This document shows positions 53,168 through 64,000 of a stretch of 64,000 nucleotides of DNA, piece after piece (within the stretch, counting starts at the first letter, position 1; each line of letters starts with the position of its first letter). Source of the stretch: Sinohyriopsis cumingii (Eukaryota; Mollusca; Bivalvia; Unionida; Unionidae); the NCBI GenBank assembly GCA_028554795.2, contig CM068842.1, forward strand, positions 55,521,860 through 55,585,859, read 5' to 3'. The notes under the pieces were generated by a model. The model was not told the origin of the DNA and searched no databases. It was given only the letters and a program-made list of their open reading frames with translations. A program made the position numbers and the translations under genes.

Positions 53168-54147
53168 TACGGTTGTGTGCGACTAAAATGTAAATAATGC
53201 ATGTCACACGCAGAGCACATCGTAAGTTTCGATTTTGGAATGATATGTCAATGATTTTAAGTTAACTAGAGTGCGATATACACTTTATTTATCTGCAAAA
53301 AGGTCATACTGGTCATCAGAAATAATTTCAATATTGAATAAAGCGTGAATTCAAAAATCCTAAATCATTTAGGTCTATAATTTATCCAAAATATTAACTG
53401 CAAATTTCACTAATGTGAACACCAAACTGAGTTTTCACTAAAAATATGTTAGAAGAACGCGAACATCAGATTATTTTTAAGTTGTTATGCATTAGCTATA
53501 AATGCAGCGTATTGCGTTTTGTTTTCTTGATTACAATTTATTTTTATAACGGTGCTTAAATGTAATCTACCATAGTCAGCAATATTTTTCCTGTACCTGG
53601 GTTTACCAGGCATGTATTCTTTTCAAGGGTGTATGTGTGTACATTCAGTAAAAGTGGTTGTCCTGCTGTACATGGGGAGATAATCTCAGATTATATTTTC
53701 TGCAATATTTTAAGTTCTTTGACTTAATTCAGCAACTATTGAATATAATGTAATGTTTGACAAGCCCTTTATTTACAATGCATTGTTTTAGACTATTTAC
53801 TGCTATGCCACCATAATTAAAGGCTGGAAACCCTTGACAGCTTCATTGCATTTGCTTGCATTAAAATTTGCGCAGTAAGAGTTATGAAACCCAAACTGAC
53901 TAAAACAAGCCCATATACTTGTACCAGATATGTGGTTTATTGTTGTAACGACCACAATTGAACCTGACATTGAAACTGCAACGTGCAATCTACACCACAT
54001 CTATCAAGCATTGTATTGACACTGGAACTGCAGTTTGACATTATCATGGTTTATCTGTTTGCACTCAAACACTTGGATAAAGTAGACACTTCTGTTCATC
54101 CTTTATTTGTATTTCAGTCAACATGTATTTTCTAAGAATCGCTTCTC
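53168..54147. other. Unassigned sequence
   Basis: No gene or repeat recognised. Confidence 0.5.
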
Positions 54148-55101
54148 TTAGGCTCGAATAAACAAAAACAAAAGAAGGAGTGAAAACAACAAGCTTTGAA
54201 AAAATACAATAATTTATTTTCCTGGAAAATGCTGTAAAAATGAAAAATCATGAACTTACAGTTTCAAGAATCAAATCCAAAAATAATCCAAGAATAATCC
54301 ACGAATAAAATGTTTTAAGTCCTAATAACAAAATGTTCTAATCATTTCAAGTTCGAGTCCCGCTGAAGAATCCAAGATGAAAGACGATGACGTATGTTGT
54401 AATATGTAGTGTTGAAGTATACAGTTCCTTGTAGAAACAAGAAATATCACTCCAGTTTTGGAAATCTGAATAAATTTTTATAAAAGCTGTCATTGTTCAA
54501 CAATTTCACATGAGCACATGTATTTTCCGAAAAAAGAGATTTAATCCTTTTTGATTCCAAGTAATTTGAAATAACTCCAAACAGCACAACAGACATACAA
54601 CTTCCAGTGTAAGAGCCCAACTAACTGAGAATATGTCTTCAAAACAAAGGTTATATCGTATTCTAAAACGCAGAAAGGGGGTCACGTGACCATGTTCCAG
54701 AACTTCGTCCAAATTATGTACTTGTTAAAGATCACGTACACCCAGTGTCGCCCTGATGTAAACCAATCATTTTACTCTAAGAAATAAAATTTTAAAAAAT
54801 TGTTTACATCTTAAACACGTAGTTCAATCTCGACCTTGAAAACAACCAATTATTGTAAAATAACAATTGAACTTATTGATTGGTTGCTGCAAATTTTGAA
54901 TCAAGGTCAGGATCTAGATCAACGCCTGGTTGTTTACAAAACGAACATTCAATGTCAAACTATTTTCTGGAAAAAGTATCATCTCTAGTGAAAACAATTT
55001 ACATTACAATAGCATGTAATGAAAAATTAAAAAAATTAAAGCTGACAAGCAATTAAATTGAAATAAATATATATCAAATCAGATATAATTAAATCAAATA
55101 T
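54148..55101 (+). mobile_element. Dispersed repeat, copy C (LTR-like family 2)
   Basis: Shares with D-inner (56525-57421) the start ttaggctcgaata, then caagctttgaaaaa, aagaatcaaatccaaaa, gaataatccacgaat, aagttcgagccccg/tcccg, gaagaatccaagatg, caaactattttctggaaaa and the end aatcaaatat, over about 900 bp. No open frame above 70 codons. The left end lacks the TGTTATGTG seen in D-inner, so one terminus is lost. Confidence 0.8.
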
Positions 55102-56385
55102 TTTTAAATTAGTGTCAAGGAATGTAGCCTGGTTGCTGTATATGTCAAGTGAATTAAATTCCCATCTGACAAATCAAAGTTTACTGCAAAGTTCATAATT
55201 AATATAATACTGCACTATCAAGCGATCCAATCAGAACACGCCACGCCTCTCCTCCAATGATCGGATAAAGAACATAGGAAATTATATTAGCCACCACTGC
55301 ATATACATATACCTTGTTTACCAAGTGAAAACATGTCTACCTTACGTGCCAGCCATATCTTTCATTGGCTCGACCCATCCATTGTGATGACTTATTATTT
55401 GCCCCAAACATTCACTTTCTTCTTCGAATATGAACTTGTCGCATAAATTTCTGTAATGAATTTGTGAAAATAGCCCATTAAAATATGTTATAATGCCTTT
55501 GACATGATTCTGTTTCGGCTACCGTACATCAGTGTCTAACTAAATTGTTTTTTTTTTGGGGGGGGTGTCATTTTATAGCGAATTCTCCCAATCTGCACCA
55601 TTTCGCTCCATACAAGTATTTCTAGAAACATATGGAGTGGTCCAACTCCTATAGCCTAAATATATCTTACGGTTATCATATAAACACACAGGACAAAAGA
55701 AACTGCAGTAGATAAGATGACCATGGTAACACATAGTTCAATTTAAATTAGTGCCACATTTTCTAGCGTGGATGAAATAAATAGATACATCGAGAAACTA
55801 AATTCAAACACTTCTCTAGCGGCGCCCTGGTCCAACACATCATCCCAGTTGTATACGTATATAGAAAAACTAAATTATGAAAATAATTTCCATTTGCAGT
55901 TAACTTGCATTACAATTTTAGCGATGCATCATAGTGGCACGTTTAAAGGCATTGTGTTTGTTTTATTTAACCTAAACACAGGGTCATTTGCAAGTGAAAT
56001 TGATTACATTAGGCTCAAATGAAAGAGTTAGCTGTCTCACAGTGTTCTTTATTAACTTTGGATCGCTATCCTCTGAAATAATTTTAAAAAAACAGTATGC
56101 AGTTGCAAAAAGGCCATGTCATAGGTTCGGTGCTGAACCTTTCCGCAACTTCATTATAATTTACGTTACTTCCTTTATATATTAACATGTTGCTTGTCTG
56201 GCAATTTCTACTTGTAAATAATTGAAACCACGAACCATAACTCGAAGACGTTTCCCTGCATGTACCTATTGTAATGACTTCTTTTTAAATTTCGATTTTA
56301 TCTACCTCCATTTTTATCTTGTATTTATCTAAGTACCTTTTGTTATTCTTGATACATTAAATTATGTCCACATAACAAGGATCAA
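55102..56385. other. Unassigned sequence
   Basis: A T9-G8 run lies near 55550-55566. No gene recognised; short frames at 55768-56185 lack motifs. Confidence 0.5.
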
Positions 56386-58272
56386 TCTGTTACGAGTCCA
56401 TGGTCTTGAACTAGGTAGAAAAAAATGTGAAGTCCAACAAGTTGTGTCAAATTCAACAAATATTTTATTTCCTTGGAATTCAAAGAAAAATTTTTAAAAA
56501 GAAATTACACTTCTTATGTTATGTGTTTAGGCTCGAATAAATGGTAACAAAAGAAAGAGTGAAAAGAACAAGCTTTGAAAAATTTAACAAATAATTTTTT
56601 ACCATGGAAAAATATTTAAAAAGGAAAAAATAAGAACTTACGGTTTTAAGAATCAAATCCAAAATTAATCCAGGAATAATCCACGAATGAAATTTTACAG
56701 GTCCTAAAAATAAAATGTTCTAATGAATTCAAGTTCGAGCCCCGACGAAGAATCCAAGATGGAAGGCGATGACGTATACTGCATCATTTGTGGTGTTGTA
56801 AGGTCTAGACATATGTGTTATTTACAAACAATAATCCGATGTTTGAATTTCTCAATAAAATTTAAATACATATCTTTGTCCAATAATACTGTATCAGCAC
56901 ATATATATTTCCAGCAAAAACAATTAATCCTTTTGAATGCAAATAATTCGAATAAACACTAAAATGTAATTCCCAAAAAGACACAACAAAATAAATACCT
57001 TTACGTCCCATTGTTTTGAAGCCCAACTGAGAGATATCCTATAAACAATGATTATAACGTAACTCGACAGGCAAAACAAATTCCCGGATGAGGGTCAACT
57101 TTCCATAACCTTCGAGAAGAATATACGTATAAAAACACGTAGTGCCAGTATGACCTTGACAAGAACCAATCATGTTACTCTAAGAATAAGATAAAAAATA
57201 AAAAGTTGTTTACTTATCTCAGTGATTTCTGAATTAAGGTCGGGAACTAGGTCAGCTTTAAGTGTTTACAAATGAACAGTCAAGGTCAAACTATTTTCTG
57301 GAAAAGTATCGAGTTCCTAGCAAACAAAACTACATTATTTTGACATATAATGAAATTAAAAATAAAGATTTTAAAATTTACAAATAATTAAATTGAATCA
57401 AATATAAATTTAATCAAATATACGTAACACACTGGTGTGAATTAAATCCAAGGTAGTCCTAAAAGATCTATCAAAGATACATATGTATGAAGTTCCAATT
57501 GAATTCGATTAGCATTCTAAAACAATTCCGATATTGAATGTGTTGATGTACGTCAAGTCTCAAGCGTGTTGATGTGCCAGTTGTCTTGAGTGTGGTGATG
57601 TGCTAAGAATCTTTTAGGTATCACAATAATATACTCCAAAAATTTCCTTGTCTAACTGAACCATAATTCCAAATTAATGTTCAGTCCAAGAATATTATTG
57701 AGCACTTTTTAATACAGTATGAAGAATATTTATAACAAATAAATCCACTCAAATAAAACACTGAACGCAACAATAAGAATCATTCTGATTTCCGATGTCA
57801 AGGCAAGATTGATTAATTGTCTGTTAAACAAGATTATACACCCATCTACTTGATCTGGGTCGCAATTGTCATCTTCTGAAACTACTCCGTCACCCAATGG
57901 AATTTTCCTTGCTAGAAGATTTTAAGGTCAGAATCAAGGGTGTTCTTTAACTCAAATTCAGGTACACATGGTTACATTAATAATGATCTGAATATTTAAT
58001 CTACACTCAATGAGAAAATTTTAGTATGTATTATGTTGTTTACAAAATTCATGTCACTGGTCAGTTATACTATGAACTTGACTTTGGACATGGTCAAGAA
58101 CAAAATACAGATATATACATAACATACAGTCATCAAGAAAAGCCAACAAATAATACAAATTAAACATACATAACACAATCAAGATGGGTTTTGTTGTGCA
58201 AAGTGCATTGACAACAAGGTGATTTTGATTTGTAGAGACAACATTGTTCATCTTTGGCAAGAACCTAACAGC
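56386..58272 (+). mobile_element. Dispersed repeat, copy D-outer (family 1), split by an inserted family 2 copy
   Basis: The left arm at 56386-56511 starts TGTTACGAGTCC and carries the shared head. The right arm from 57429 on resumes exactly where copy B continues (gaattaaatccaaggtagtcc, atctacttgatctggg, cacccaatggaat, tattatgttgtttacaaaat, aatacaaattaaacatacat). It may end at CCTAACA (about 58264-58270). Polyadenylation-like aataaa words lie at 57739-57757. Confidence 0.65.
56512..57428 (+). mobile_element. Dispersed repeat, D-inner (LTR-like family 2), nested in D-outer
   Basis: About 910 bp aligning with copy C. A TGTTATGTG start (56517) and a TACGTAACA end (57421-57429) give TGTTA...TAACA inverted termini of the LTR kind. 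ACACT occurs on both sides (56507-56511 and 57429-57433). Copy B has a single ACAGT at the equivalent place. No coding capacity, so a solo LTR or similar non-autonomous element is the simplest reading. Confidence 0.65.
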
Positions 58273-60370
58273 AGAGGTTAGATATGTAATTCCGCACGGT
58301 ATCCGAAAATTAAGCCGACTCTGTTAATAACACACTGTAAAATATATGCGAATTACTCGTACACTGACATTTGGCATTCTCTGCTTTCTTCTCAAATCCG
58401 AGCAACTACAGACGTGGTTTTCCCTTCAGTAGACATGTTAAGCATTATCATTCACTTAAATCAATCTGGTTTTGGGGTTTTGTCAGTACCACAAGTATAG
58501 CATTACATCATATCTGTTCAATTTAGTCCGATATAAGATAGTACGGTAGTGGGTCTTGACGTCAAAGTCAAAATTCACAATTTCCTTTCGTTATGCGTGC
58601 TTCCAGTTTCAGTAATATTTACAATAAACTACCACTTGCTACCTAATTAACTGAAAGGATTGAGCATAGGTACTTTGAGGGCATATGCTTATGATCAATT
58701 GAAACCTAGTGAATAAGTAAGATTTAACACTCTTGTACATTCAAATCTAATATTAAGTGCAACGTAAATCTCAAATAACATGAGATTACTGGACCAGTAC
58801 AATTTTTAAAAAGCATGTCCGAACTGCTCAAATTTTTAAAATAACCATTCGTACTTGGACTGTAGTATGCACTAGTACTGTCCTTCACGTTGATATCCAG
58901 AAGCAATCAGTCAGATTAATCCAAAGTCTTTATGCAATTTTTAAATCTCGGATCGCTTCCTATACGAGAACATTTCTCGGCCATTCTATGAAAATTTAAT
59001 GTTGTGTCCCTGGATCATAGTATACATTAGTGCTTGATTTGCACATTGGCATGCATTATCACTCATATTTTTATTAAATAAAAACGTCCCCAAGTTCCTC
59101 TGTTGTATCATGCATAGTTATGAGCTTGAAATAAGAAAAAGGCACAGACTGAGAAAAACACAACATTAAGTGAGAATGTTTGCACAACATATATAATGAC
59201 ACATACATGCATGGTGTGAAAAAAAAATATTTTACAGAGAGACGATATCCAAAGTTCACGAACTTTATTGAGATATAGTGTGGTCCAAGCTCGCTGATTA
59301 ACATAATAACACACAAGAAATAATAATACAATATTGTTTGAAACCTACACAAAAGATATCCTCAAATGTTGATTAAAGATACTAATTTACAAATTAAATT
59401 AAATACAGATAACATCCATAAAAGTGTTAGCAATGCCAATAGCAAGATTGTTAAAACGTGATATTATGATGACAAAATATTTACGAATTCAACGTGAATA
59501 AATACGCATTTGTATTCGATATGATTTACAGTATAATTCAAGTATCTAATAAACCTCACAATGTCAATCTTCATTGATTCAACAAAAACAGATATATACT
59601 TCATGGTGAACTGTACAAGCTTTAACTGAATTCACTAAGGATGATCTCTTCTGCTTGCGGTACTTCTGCGAAAATAGACTCTCGGTCTTCATAGTCTTGA
59701 TCTCAGTGGGAGTCAAATTTGCATTTGTCTGTCATACACTCTCATTGGGAGATTTGTGAACTTGATGACTAGTTGTAATTTAATGATGAACCCAACAGCA
59801 GTTTAACGTCATTCTTCTTTCCTTCTGTCACTCCAGTTATAATATGATACGAATGCAAAAGCAGAACGAAATAAAGCAATTGCAGAGATGTAAAGATTGT
59901 GCAAAGTTAAAAGAGATTAAATTGAATTAGCGTGGAGACAATGACCAGATTAGGGAGATATAGCACCAAAGAATTACAACAAGAATATTAGAAATATCAA
60001 ATACAGGATTGATATATCTGCACAACAAATGCCATTCCAATTTAATATTTTGAACTGTTCTAAAGGCAAGGGAGCTTTTTCGTGATCTAAATATTAGTTT
60101 ATCAAAAGTAACACTTTGTTGTAGATAAATGGACGAAACCTTTTTGTAAAAAGAAAACCATCAACTACAGAACCCTACTACTATACTGTGAATCGATTTA
60201 ATACATTAAATTAGTTAACTAGCTTTAATCGATTTCACATAGCAGTCATATTAAGAGAACTAAATACTGAAACATAGTGACACGTTTAAATTTGGATTAA
60301 AAAAACCTTCCATTGACATCGATGTTCAAAAGAACGGAATTTCAATCAGCAACAATATGACAAAATATTG
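58273..60370. other. Unassigned AT-rich sequence
   Basis: No gene, array or clear copy of the neighbouring dispersed repeats. The frame at 59074-59352 minus is hydrophobic and Phe-rich without motifs. Confidence 0.5.
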
Positions 60371-60602
60371 ACGAGTGGCCGAGTGGTCTCAAGCTCTCTC
60401 CATTACGGATCACTGCCATCTCACCTCTGTCTGCGTTGGTTCGAGTCTCGGATTCAGCCAAATTGGGTACGTGAGAAAGCTTGCCAGTAGCTTCTCGTGG
60501 GTTGGTGGTTCTTCCTCCACCATTAATACTGGCCGCCATGTATAGGTTATCGTGTGTTGAAAAATGGCGTTAAACCCTTCAACAACAACAAGAACAACAA
60601 CT
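60371..60602 (+). mobile_element. tRNA-derived SINE, copy 2, with (CAA)n tail
   Basis: A box tggccgagtgg at 60376-60386 and B box ggttcgagtct at 60438-60448. The body matches the copy at 1.73 kb. The 3' end aatggcgttaaacccttc is followed by (CAA)n to about 60602. Flanking words caaaatattg (60361-60370) and taaacattg (60602-60610) look like a diverged target-site duplication, which would make this a complete insertion. The frames read across it on the minus strand are not genes. Confidence 0.85.
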
Positions 60603-63600
60603 AAACATTGAAAAGGACACAACCAAAAATAAAGACAAAACGAGTATAAGTTATATAAAAGGAAGGAATAGTATCATGTTAGTCCTACGGTTAGAATGTC
60701 AGAGCCTATGCTAAGATGATATTTTATGTTCCAACTACACTTAAATTTCCAAGTTAGAAACATCAACATTTTTCATAAACGAAACAAATAATACTCTTAT
60801 CGATACTAACAGAGCATAATTTTTATTCCCTTTCTTGTTGCGTCTACATGTTCCATCAACAATGCAAATGACAAACACACGAATGCCAAAATAAATAGCA
60901 TAACATGTGCAGCGCGGAGAGAAGCAACTTGACGAGTACTCCAAAGTAACCAACTCATCCGACTACTAGAAATTCCAAGCAAACTAGTCACTTCCTATAT
61001 AGATAGTTAGAACAAATAGTTGTAAATATGTTTAAGCCCTTAACTTTTGTCATCGATCGGCCGGGTGAATATTTATAGTTTCCTCCTGATGGAGTACTGC
61101 TGACACTTGTTCCTTCACCACCAATCAATTTTCAATTGACCTGGAAGAGTTGATATAACCATGGCAATAACTGTTGTTATATTAGTAATGCCCTTTCCTT
61201 TGCGGAGTCATTTGAGTCTTTCACCAAAGATTATTTTCTATAACTTTCGAAATGATTTCTACAATGATTTTTAAATCATCTTCAACTTTGATAGATGTAA
61301 ACCAACTTGAACTTTCATGATTTCAACAATTTTTAATTTTTTTGCAATACACTTTGTATCTTTCTATCAGTTTCCATGCCATTGTCGCTTTCAGTTCTTC
61401 AATCTGTGTGTTGTACATTACAATATCAGAGTTCATAGATAAACGTATAGTATTCACAATGATTACATCACTTACATTACTTATCTTTCTATGTAGTTAA
61501 TAATCTTTTCACTGCATGTGGAAGTTTTCCGCAACAAATTCTTCTATGTTAATCAACAACTGGGGTGTAATTTGCGTTTATATGTTCTCCAAATGGTTCC
61601 TTATTGACTATGTCTGGCACGACAATATCATCAGTATGTCATGTTATTTATTGGTTCCATTGGTTTTTACTTCATGTTGTTCTTTACACAGGTTCTGGAG
61701 TTTCAAAGGACCTATTTGTTCTTGAATATTGGGCCGACTGCTAACGAATAGTTTCCACTTTTGGAGTAAAGCATGCATGATGTAGTCCACGTATTCTTTC
61801 GGAAAAAATACGTATTCACTGACTACCTTGCAATGGAGTTTTAGCATACGTGTTGATAAATCATTGCCAACATTATAATTATTATCAATACTTAACATGT
61901 TTTGCTTTAAAAGTATTTAAATTGGTAAGATTTTATTTGTGAGGAGTTGTAAAACCCTGATTTGCTATGTTACAGTAATATATGTATGATAATATATATT
62001 ATCGTCATTTTGCATGTTCGTGACCATCCATCTTGTAATCTTCAGGACAATGTTACTCTTTAAAAAATCTCTAACATCATGAACACTTCAAAAAATTGTC
62101 AAAGTCTTCAGCACCCTCAGATATTTATCAGTTATTTGATAGAGGACAAGAGGAGAAAGCACAGCTGGAAAATGAACTGAGATTTTCGAAAACAAAAAGA
62201 GAATTAGCACTATTTCTACAGAAACCAAGACTACAAACATAAACAAGATATAAACCTTGCAAACAGAACATGTTAAAGAGATAACTGGTAAGCGTTTAGC
62301 TGTAATAGTGTTACAAATCAAGGAGTCGTTATCAGACGTTGCAATCTACACTGCGACAAAACATATTAACAAACATTTCTGCTGATCGATAATTTAGACA
62401 GTTTACAATAATAAACTCAGAATTACAACAGTTGTCGCTTGGGCTGGACTTTCCCTCTATCTAATATTCAAACATGCCAAATTAAAAAGGTCAGCGGTAA
62501 AAAATAAACAGGAAATATAACTATTCAAGAGCAAACTGCTTCATAAAATACATGTGCACTGGTTGCTTTGGGGTTTGTATGCATTTGTACGTATCACCAC
62601 TCATGCTTTATTCATTGTTATTACAAGAGAAGCTGTTTACCATACAACAAAAAGTATAACAGGAAAAACAGATTAGACAATATTATATAACAACCCTACA
62701 ATAATAACGTAAACAATTTTCAACTATTCTGCTTTTTCTATTGTGTTGCTCATTCTGTTCTTCAGTAGGCATTTCATCATTTTTGTATTGTATATCCGAC
62801 TGGCATGTACATTGTCTTGAACCTGTGAAAACATTGTATTTGTTGTTCAACGCTTAGTGCGGCAGCTGTTGGTACCATTTTTATAAGCCTTATCATATCA
62901 AACGTAATGTGAGCACTGAAAGGTAGTCATTTAACGTTTTCACATTATCAATTGTACAGCAATATATGTTAATAATGCAATCCAGTTTACTGACACGGCA
63001 AGTATTGTTGTTTAATACAATTCTGTGAATGACATATCATCTCTATAAAATGCTTTTGTTATCCAAATTATTTATAAGTGACTTTCAGTTGCAATAAAAA
63101 ATAAACACATCTATAAGAACCTTTTGGAAAACCAAAAAATGACCCTGCTGTATTTAAAATTCGATATTTCCATATTATATATCTATGGATTACGTTTCAT
63201 CAGGCATGCAAATTTACTCTGCAAGAAAGGTAAATTCGGTCAATCAATGTTCATACTGGGTTTTATTACTGCATTGTTTACATTTCGAGCTTATGAGTTA
63301 CGTTTTGCAAGTTCTGTACCGATTTCACGGCATGAAATAGAGCTGTTAACATACAAACTGTTTCATCTAATTTGAAAATACTCTCGATTACTGTGCTTTT
63401 TATTGACTACTGTCTAGCATTTATAATACATTTTTGTATGTTTGAATTTATTTCAAGCTCATAATAGTGAAATCAAATGTCTAAATCTACCCATGGCGTG
63501 AAACAATTATAACATTTCCAGAAATATAATTTACTCATCCGTTTTGCAATTATTAAAATAAAACTTACTGCTGTTTGATTTAGTTTGTACTATGAAATAG

Positions 63601-63627
63601 TATTTGTTGAATATTGTCATTCTGTTA
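60603..63627. other. Unassigned AT-rich sequence
   Basis: No gene or repeat recognised. The frame at 63124-63375 plus (83 codons) has no motif. Confidence 0.5.
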
Positions 63628-63865
63628 AATTATTATAATACCTGTTTACCAGTGTCATGCTGATGAATTAGTCGAATACCTGTCTACCAGTACCAAGCTG
63701 ATGAATTTATTCGAATACCTGTCTTCCAGTACCAAGTTGACGAATTATTCGAATACCTGTCTACCAGTACCACGCTGATGAATTATTCGAATACCAATTT
63801 GCCAGTGCCACATAGATGAATTATTCGAATACCCGTTTACTAGTGTCATGCTGGTGAATTATATT
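63628..63865. repeat. 38-bp minisatellite, about 6 degenerate copies
   Basis: Unit aattattcgaatacctgtct plus accagtaccaagctgatg, more diverged at both ends. A weak further copy may continue to about 63890. Confidence 0.9.
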
Positions 63866-64000
63866 AGAACAATACTTTGTTACCAGTCACTTCGGAAGTT
63901 TGTAATATTTTAACTTTACCTGACAAAAGATGATATGACTTACGTACAGATTTCGATAAAGAAAAGGTATCAAAAAAACTATAGACACTAAGAACATTTA

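Noticed and set aside
60342-60622. Minus-strand frames of 65-70 codons
   Set aside because: They lie across the SINE, whose plus-strand promoter boxes, tail and target duplication explain the sequence.

Overview
This is an AT-rich eukaryotic (animal) intergenic window. There are no operons or bacterial-style genes, and I found no convincing host gene. The sequence is full of long (TA)n, (GT)n, (GA)n and (ATT)n tracts, minisatellites with 21-45 bp units, tRNA-derived SINEs and decayed retrotransposons. A PR-IN type Ty3/gypsy relic, SINEs with Ser/Leu-tRNA-like heads and this style of LINE together suggest a lophotrochozoan such as a mollusc. That assignment is inference; no marker gene is present.

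Layout. 0-1 kb: a broken coiled-coil coding sequence on the minus strand, with an Asn-rich 7-residue repeat from a 21-bp minisatellite. 1.7-1.95 kb: a SINE. 2.4-6.2 kb: a decayed Ty3/gypsy retrotransposon with a probable 5' LTR, a split primer-binding site, gag, partial protease and integrase; reverse transcriptase and the 3' LTR are missing. 7.0-13.1 kb: a nearly complete but inactivated LINE, read by eye from broken frames: ORF1, endonuclease, reverse transcriptase, C-terminal domain, 3' UTR and (ATT)n tail. Two repeat arrays lie inside it. One (45-bp unit) looks like an in-frame expansion of the element's own codons just before the RT domain. The other (43-bp unit) lies in a block of about 1.3 kb that interrupts the 3' part.

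13-64 kb: mostly sequence I cannot assign, punctuated by microsatellites; minisatellites at 24.3 kb (about 38 bp), 27.4 kb (43 bp, about 32 copies), 42.4 kb (27 bp), 47.8 kb (40 bp), 48.7 kb (39 bp) and 63.6 kb (38 bp); further LINE relics at 26.7 kb and 39.0 kb; a second tRNA-type SINE family at 23.2 kb; a second copy of the first SINE at 60.4 kb; and a family of 0.7-1.0 kb non-coding dispersed repeats (18.4, 30.0, 54.1, 56.4-58.3 kb) with LTR-like ends, one of which is inserted inside another.

There is no functional pathway to describe. The window is a record of retrotransposition followed by decay and tandem-repeat growth. All family assignments rest on reading translated motifs by eye and were not checked against a database.
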